From contig JAJEKV010000640.1 in the NCBI GenBank assembly GCA_021234155.1, positions 1 through 64,000 of the forward strand: 64,000 nt of DNA, given 5' to 3'. The DNA is from Isoetes taiwanensis (taxonomy: Eukaryota > Streptophyta > Lycopodiopsida > Isoetales > Isoetaceae). The notes beneath the pieces were generated by a model, which searched no databases, was not told the DNA's origin, and saw only the letters and a list, made by a program, of their open reading frames with translations. Both the position numbers and the translations under genes were made by a program. Positions 57,360 through 64,000 of this stretch are shown here, in pieces (position 1 is the first letter of the stretch; each line of letters begins with the position of its first letter).

Positions 57360-58115
57360 CAAAATAACTCTAATGTAACAGTATTTTTAACTCGTATTGA
57401 TTTTAAACATTTGTTCTGTTTATCTTTAGATTAAAGGTATGATGGTTGCTAAAGTATAAAATTGTTCTCAAATTTTATTTTCACTTTGGTCTACTTAGAA
57501 TTATATTTTCATCTAAAATAAACTCTGTATAATTAAAAGGTTATTTTTCAAAATATTTAAATAAAGTTTTAGATTTTGAATTAATTAAATGATTATATTT
57601 ATGTTTAAAATAAATTGTATAATTTATTATTGATTAAGTTTCAATATATTTTCTCTCATTAATAATAAATTATTCAATATTTATTACTAAAATATTAACT
57701 TTATAATTTAACTGATTTTGGCCTAAACTTTTTCTTAAAGGTGTTTTTAAAAGTATAAAAGTTTGTAAGTTGAAAAATTTTCATAATAGTTTTAAGTCAA
57801 TTGCTTATCGAACCATCAGATTTCATCTACAAATTATCAGGACTGCCAAATTTTAAATTTGTTAAATTACTGAGAATTGAAATTTATATTCTTGAAATGT
57901 CTAATTCTAAATAGATTCAAGTGAAAATTAGTTTGAAAAGCAATTTTATGCTTTGATAACCATTAAGGTCTTAATTTAAAGATAAATTTATATAATTAAA
58001 ACTCATAAAAATTATAACAATCACGAAGAATTAAATATATATATTCTTATAATGGAGTCCTTGAAGCGTTATCTATTAAACCTGAGTAAGTCCAAGTTTT
58101 GTTGAATATGCCATC
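57360..58115 (-). repeat. AT-rich dispersed repeat, reverse, longest copy
   Basis: Reverse complement of 51855-52440 with additional sequence at its far end, terminating at AGTTTTGTTGAATATGCCAT. It shows the uninterrupted order at the point where the LINE split the 40.4 kb copy. Confidence 0.75.
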
Positions 58116-60420
58116 ACTCTTTGAGAACTCCCTCTCTCCTTTTTTGAACTTGAGATGTCATTCCAAATGTCATGCACATACCTAATCCTTAGATGTCTAG
58201 AGTTTTTTGCAAAACTACTCTACTCTATCTAGGCTAAAGAATACATGTGCAGAAATATTTTATGCTTGTTATAACCTATCTTATGTGATTCTACAATGCC
58301 TTGGACTACTATGCTACTGACTCGAAGGTCTCGAGGTGTGGCAGAGATTTTTACCAGACTTTTTGGTCTTTTACCAAACATATACTCTTCTTGGTAATAG
58401 TAATTTTCACCAAAGGTCAAATTTTCATTCAATAGGATATCATTCAGCAAATTTCATAATCAAACCCAAGCTCATAAGTCTTGAGCACAATATGTCAAGA
58501 GATTTTGCCACAAAAACTCCAAGAAAGGTAGATTCAAGCAGTTCATGTCAAATCTGACAGTTTCCAATGGTATGCAAATCGAAACAGCTGCCCAAAGCCC
58601 TCAAATTATTCTGTAACCAAAATCCCCTTTTTAAAATCCCATGTTCTTGCTCGGTTCTTGGCAAATCTGGCCTAATCTTTTGTTTTTTAGCTTCGATTTT
58701 TGTGCGTGGGAGGTCTAATCGGGATAGAAGGATAATGATTAAGCCACCAAAACAGGTTAAAAGCTCAGATCTTGGCTCGAACAGATTTTAGGGTTCTTCA
58801 GATCTCTTCGATATATCCCATAGACATTTTTCAAAAAGGCAGACAACGTATAAATACAATAATCCAACCTTTTTATAATTATATGTGTTGCCTCCACGTA
58901 GGTAATGGCCCTTGCCACCCCACACGCCCGGGGGTACCACGTGGCGAGGGGTGATGGGGGAAAGAGTGACTAGGCCAAGGCGGGTAAGATGGGAATTTTT
59001 ATTTTTATTTTTTTAAATTTGGCACGAATCCCAAGAAATGGAATACGAGGGTCATAACAAGGTCTTTTTCAAAAATTCCTTTTTCCACATGCAATCTTTT
59101 TTGATGCTCTACAAGATAGAAGAAACTTTTTGCAAAAAAGAGCATCTTGATTTTTCGTTAAAAATGAGGCTAATTTTGATGAGACAGCAAGTTTATGGAG
59201 TGATGTGGCAAATGGATGATGATATGGCACAATGAGGTGATGATGTTTCAAGCAAGGTGGCAAAATGACTTTTTTCTAGTCAAAACTTTTTGTGATGAGG
59301 TGGATGACACGTGTATGGTGATGTGGATGTACTTGGGTGATGATGTGGATGATATTTAACATTTTGAAGATGATGTGGGTGATTTGGCATCATATTTGGC
59401 ACTTGTGCGCATACACATTAGGACTTTATGCAATGACTTGGAAAATTTGCTTCTTCAAAATTGTTTGAAAAAAATATGCACTTTCTCTCTCTAGTTTCAC
59501 TTTTAGAGAGAGAAAATAGTCGTGGACCATAGGAATAGCATTTTTTGCATTTTCTCAAGATAGTGGATGAATGATGGGTGTGTGATGTGCTTTGACTAGA
59601 AAAAAGACTTTTTGCCAATCTTGGCTAAGGAATATGGTGATGGGGCATGGAGATAGGAATTATGAAGCATGAAGGATGTTTCATAGATAGGATCAAGATG
59701 GTAGGAATGTGAAGGAAGCCTTGGGAAATAGGATTCATGCAAAACAACTTTGGATCTAGCCACATACCAATGAATCTTGAGGGGTCTTCCACTCTAGCAA
59801 AAGGATCTTCAACTTTAAGCTCAATTCTTCTTGCTTGAATCTTAACCTCCTTGCCATACTTATACGATGTCCAATGAATGTCCTTCCCTTGAATCTTCAT
59901 CATAAGTGTCATCTTGGAGTCTTCAAAGATGGAAGTCTTCAAACTTTTAGCTCATGCACGCATGTACTAGTTAAATGTTAGCCAAATGTGCAAATTATGT
60001 GCATAGCTCTTCTATGCTGCCAAAATGTGGCAGCAATTGGTCATGAAGCAAACCCGACTTCTACTGGTATAGATCAGGTCAGGCGATTCCCATTAGTGAC
60101 CAGACTTGGATAGGGGGAGCAAACTAGAACTCCCAGAAATCCCATCTCGAAGTTGCCTTTGAAGGCAGATCTAGAGTCGATGCTCGAAGTTGCCTTTGAA
60201 GGCGGATTTAGATTTGCTGCACGGAACACCTTGGCATTTGACTTGGGCTTTAAGCTTTGAAATCGAGTCAACCTCCATGAGAACATGCCCTTAGCTCACT
60301 TTGCCTCGTCAACTTAATCCAGTTCCCAGGTTAATAGAATCCCACAATGGTTTTTCTTGTTGCAATGTTGTTGCATGCCATGATAATAGTTGAGATTCTA
60401 GGCTGCGGGTGGACTAGGCT
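58116..60420. other. Intergenic with minor repeats
   Basis: GATGATGTGGATG-type words are dense at 59200-59390. CTCGAAGTTGCCTTTGAAGG occurs twice (about 60147 and 60183). Open frames here are not recognised. Confidence 0.45.
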
Positions 60421-61693
60421 TCTTTGATCTGTCGCGGCATGGCAAGGTCCTCTTGTCTAAGTTTGTTTTTGCTATTCTTGAGAACGCGCTCGACTCCCCG
60501 GGCATGGTCTTGCTTCATCAGTCGTTGTCCCATTCCATAGTTTTCCACAAGCCATCCGTGCCCGTGCGGCTCCCTTGGGCGTGGATATCAGGCCGTATGC
60601 TCATGCCTCGCCGTTTTTGAAGGGGCTCCTGCGGGCCTGGGAGCAGGTCCGTCCATTGTTTGCAGTTGATGCCATCAGCTGCGTTCAGTTGGAGGCGTTG
60701 CCGTGGTGGATCCCCCTTGGGCCACACGCACCTGGGGTTCTGGCTGCCTCCGTTGATCCCCGAGTCCAGCGGAGATGGGCGCAGTGTGGGGTGTTGACGG
60801 TGGCGGATTGGTATATGGGCGAACTGGCTGGCACCACGGCAAGCTGTTTAGCTCTGATTTCGGCCGAGGCGGGATTGTACTATCACGGGCGCGGGTGGCT
60901 AATGCTCTACCCTTGCACCCTCCACGGGCATCGGGGCGTGTGTGGAAGTGCCACGAAAATGTAGATCCCTCAAATTTTGTGAGGAGTCTGTTATGAGCTA
61001 CGGCGGTTCAAGATGAGTTGCCTCGCCGGATGGGTGGAGTCTTGAGGTGCCGAGGGGATGAATGGGGGGTTATCACGGAGGTGGGTGTGGAACCCAATCT
61101 AGCGCCCCCAAAGACCGGAATTGTTGTGGCGGTGTGCACCGATTCTCGAGGGTGAACCATTGGGTTCACGGGGATCAACCCACCGGATGGCGACTTATGT
61201 CCCATGTGTGGTGATTGTGTGGAGACCACGGAACAACGCATGTTTCTCTGTTCAGATATCCAGTAGGCATGGCGATGGGTTCAACGCCTCTTTCATACCT
61301 CACTCCATGATCAAGAGGTTCTTTTGGGGTGTACCCTAGCGGTGGTCGGCTTGAGGCGGCCTTTCATCGTGTAAAGCACAGTTGTTGTGGCTCATCTGAC
61401 GGCGGCGCGCATGAAGGTGTTCAGGAATGCGAGATGCAGCCTCGGGCTTTGGTCCCTTGGTGAGGTACAAGCTATATCTATCGTATCGGCATCCCCTCGG
61501 AAAAGAAGCGGGTCAAGGCGGTGATGCGGGAAAGAACCCTCCACATTGTAGACACTCTGGGGAGATTTGTGGCATGAGTTGTAGATAGGTACACCTATTT
61601 GGTGGGTCCTTGCCCTGGTGTGGGCAGGAGTACCCTCTCTTCTTGTATTTTTCTGGATTAATATTAGTTAATGTGATCCTTCAAAAAAAAAAA
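60421..61693 (+). mobile_element. LINE of a second type, 3' end with poly(A)
   Basis: Ends ATGTGATCCTTC followed by an A run (61682-61693). The protein remnant reads SPFLKGLLRAWEQVRPLF, ALPWWIPLG, RWAQCGVLTVADWYMG, then GDLCPMCGDCVETTEQRMFL. The last is the Cys/His pattern of the reverse-transcriptase zinc-binding (zf-RVT) end of plant L1 LINEs. Poly(A) and this domain set it apart from the microsatellite-tailed family. GC-rich relative to its flanks. Confidence 0.8.
60575..61580 (+). pseudogene. LINE ORF2 C-terminal remnant (zf-RVT type)
   Basis: The first 120 codons are open (60575-60964), then frameshifts and stops. The zinc-binding block lies at about 61185-61262. No RT catalytic motif is present, so this is a 5'-truncated copy. 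Confidence 0.75.
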
Positions 61694-62390
61694 AACTAGC
61701 AAAAAGGCACGCCAGAGGTCATAGAAAATAAAGGCGTAGGAAAAATAGGGCAAGGTAATTGGATAGCAAAAGATAATTGAATTATCTTTGTATTTGGGAA
61801 CAATCTGGAGTGTAAATTTATATAGGGTCTTTTTTCATAGGCACTTTGGTCTTTTTTTCCATAGTAAAAAATAAAGCACAATTGTAACCAGCTGTATTAA
61901 TATAAAATGGTAAATGAAAAGGAACATAGATTGCGCCACAAAAATAATATATTGGCTTGTGATTGACATCCTCAAAGTTGAAAGTAAATCGTCTTAACAC
62001 TAGAGTTGTCTCAGGGACCTGTTTGAGTTCATCAACCCGTATGGGTCCTTCAATCCCTTCTCCATATTAGGGACTAGTTCTTCATGATACTTATGAGATT
62101 TTCAATATGAACACCTGAATTGTAAGATTAACTCGAAGTTGTACCACCATATTCAATGGCAAAATAAAATTCTTCACAAGTTTGACACAAATCGCACCTT
62201 GAAATACACTCAATTCAATGGTTTCGATGATATGATATAATCTCATGACACTCAACATGGAATACAAATTTCAAGATAACGTTAATTTTCTATAAACGTA
62301 ACCTACAAATGCTACTCATTTTTCAAATTTCATGTGATTTCATAAAAATGCATGCGATTCGACACCGTCGGATCGCCATTTTGGGGAGAG
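61694..62390. other. Intergenic, no gene seen
   Basis: AT-rich unique-looking sequence with only short open frames. Confidence 0.5.
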
Positions 62391-62396
62391 ACGAGG

Positions 62397-62406
62397 CTAT
62401 ATATAC
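62397..62406 (+). promoter_or_regulatory. Candidate TATA box
   Basis: CTATATATAC in a GC-moderate context, followed about 30 bp later by a pyrimidine-rich possible start region. Downstream sequence (62430-63340) is T-rich with no clear ORF, so it may be the promoter of a gene extending beyond the window or of an LTR-type element. Confidence 0.4.
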
Positions 62407-62586
62407 GTTGTAGGGCTTTTTCTCCATTATCGGCGTCTTCTCACAGCAGTTTTTTGGTCTCAGTTCGTCTTCGTTTTGTGTTGTCAATTCACTCTGTTGA
62501 TTAACGTTCTTGTCTCTTCTTGGTGCTATATCTCTTTGTGGCGCTAGCGGTCGCGGTTATTCTTATCTGGCAGCTAGATTTTGAAT

Positions 62587-62659
62587 TGTTGATATTTGGC
62601 TTTCGACTAGCGGTTTTGTGAAGTGTTGATATTTGGCTTTTCGGTCCGCGGTTTTGTGA
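62587..62659. repeat. Tandem duplication, about 36-bp unit
   Basis: TGTTGATATTTGGCTTT followed by GCGGTTTTGTGA occurs at 62587-62621 and 62624-62659. Confidence 0.8.
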
Positions 62660-63354
62660 TCTTCATATTCTTTTTTTCTCTGATTGTCAATTTGTCTTGG
62701 TTTTCTTTTGATTTGGCTGTGTGTGCACTTCGATTTTCATGTCGTTTAGCATGGATCGGTTTTGGCATAGCGAGAGCATAGCAAGCATGGATGGCTTCCT
62801 CTTATGATGCATCGATTTTCTTAGGCTTTTTTGGATTATTTCATGTCAATTGTGCCAAGCATCGATTGCTTCTTGATCTACGATTCTTTTTCATTGCTTA
62901 AGCATAGACTTTTCATATATTTTCAATAGCATCAATAGGGCTTTTTCGGTATTACATATGGTTTGCCGTGGATGCTACTATGTTCTTTGTATTTTGTATT
63001 TACGTAAAATCGATCCCCAATCGAATTTTTCCCTATCCGTCGTTTGGTCACATCTGTTTCGATCGGTTTAACATATCGTGGGTCTCTTGTTCTTCATGTC
63101 ACTTGGCGATCCGGTTGTTACGTTGTCTTATGACTATCGGTTTGCCCTTTGCCTTATAATTTGGTGCTTCCTTCTTCAAGCCATATTTGTTCACCTCGAT
63201 CCCTCGCCATCATCACCGCGGCATGCCGGATTCTGTCTAGCGGTGACCTTTCCTTCCTATTTTAACCATGTGCGGGGTTGTGGTCTATGGTGCGTAGTTT
63301 ACAGTTACGAAACATTAATATATAACTTTCTTATTTTCATTTCGTAGTAGATGT
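62660..63354. other. T-rich possible leader or intron, no gene recognised
   Basis: Small frames at 62968-63159 and 63078-63347 are hydrophobic and not recognised. Confidence 0.4.
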
Positions 63355-63476
63355 TGGCCTATTGGTTAGGATGTGGGGCTTTTAAACTTGTGGTTATGAG
63401 TTCGAATCCTTGTGTTGGCATATTTTGTTTTTTATTAAGAGTTCAAACCCTCGTGTTGGCATATTTTGTTTTTCAC
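63355..63476 (+). repeat. tRNA-derived SINE-like sequence with a partial second copy
   Basis: TTGGCCTATTGGTTAGGA (box A region), CTTTTAA at the anticodon-loop position and GAGTTCGAATCC (box B) are in tRNA order. The acceptor ends do not pair, so it is not a tRNA gene. The GTTGGCATATTTTGTTTTT end is repeated at 63456-63476 after a second GAGTTCAAACCC. Confidence 0.55.
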
Positions 63477-63715
63477 ATTTAATCACGTAAATTCCCTTCA
63501 TGGAGTGCGTGGCTTTTAAATTCCTTCATGGAGTGTGCGGCTTTTAAATTATGGTTAGGCTTTCCATTATTTTTTTCAACGTACCTTGTCTCCTTTGCAC
63601 TTTCGTCTTGTCTTTTGTCATAACTTGATATGTTTTATCTTTTGGTCAATATCCGTGATGGCACATTTGACACTTGTTTTTGCCCTTGTTGCTTATGCCC
63701 GTCAATTCCTCTATC

Positions 63716-63838
63716 ATACCATTTTTATGCCTAATTGTTCTCTAGCCATGGGACTTTCTAAACATATTGTTTTCATACCATTTTTATGCCTCATTGTTCT
63801 CTAGCCATGAGACTTTCTAAAAAACATATTGTTTTCAT
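63716..63838. repeat. Tandem duplication, about 60-bp unit
   Basis: CATACCATTTTTATGCCT, TTGTTCTCTAGCCATG and ACTTTCTAAA occur in both halves (63716-63775 and 63774-63838). Confidence 0.9.
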
Positions 63839-64000
63839 TGAGTGTTGGTGTTATTGTTGTATTTATTATGACTACATTCAGTTTGGTCTATCGTCGTGTT
63901 TTTATTTGTTTGTTAAGTTTTTTATTTCCTTTTACCACGTCCAACTTAGTCTTCCTTGCATTTCTTCTTCTTCTTAACATGCTCAATTTTTTTCTCCCAA

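Noticed and set aside
63355-63425. Functional tRNA gene
   Set aside because: Boxes A and B are present, but the acceptor ends do not pair and a partial copy follows. A SINE is more likely.

Overview
The window looks like nuclear DNA of a land plant. It has spliceosomal introns with GT..AG borders, the plant-specific Mediator subunit MED32, and a very high density of nested plant-type transposable elements. The repeat load resembles a large seed-free-plant or conifer-like genome, but that is inference and I cannot name the species. Only two genes look intact: MED32 (6905-7357, minus) and an 11-exon prolyl oligopeptidase/oligopeptidase B-type serine peptidase (26200-31118, minus). They show no functional link. 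A few orphan exon-like segments (2946-3171, about 3387-3630, 50922-51119) are not recognised.

Layout. 1-2420: 3' ends of two LINEs. 2.4-6.9 kb: intergenic DNA with two exon-like ORFs, a GC-rich block packed with GATC, and small tandem repeats. 6.6-7.5 kb: MED32, with a tandemly duplicated 3' flank. 7.5-24 kb: a cluster of four related PIF/Harbinger-type DNA transposons (A, B, fragment C, D). Each is built from a forward Myb/trihelix-like ORF facing a reverse DDE transposase. Copies A and B carry the same 1.56 kb insert with a RING-finger gene fragment. A 490 bp hAT-type MITE with perfect 8 bp target duplications sits inside C, and a near-identical sibling lies at 53.6 kb. 24-31.1 kb: intergenic DNA and the peptidase gene. 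31.2-38.7 kb: MITEs, a reverse LINE, and a non-autonomous LTR retrotransposon with 2.36 kb and 1.49 kb LTRs around only 338 bp of internal DNA, flanked by a 5 bp duplication. 40.4-48.8 kb: an AT-rich repeat split by a nearly full-length reverse LINE (ORF1, endonuclease, RT). That LINE is itself split by a 3.8 kb element with 23 bp inverted termini that I cannot place in a family. 48.8-64 kb: a further LINE tail, a fold-back MITE, more AT-rich repeat copies, tandem repeats, a second type of LINE with a poly(A) tail (60.4-61.7 kb), a TATA-type promoter candidate, and tRNA-derived SINE-like sequences.

The points most worth checking are these. Differences between paralogous element copies cluster at CAG/CTG (CHG) sites. 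A LINE 3'-terminal hairpin keeps pairing while its stem bases change. The 42.85-46.64 kb element is unclassified. A PIF/Harbinger element begins 147 bp upstream of the MED32 start codon.
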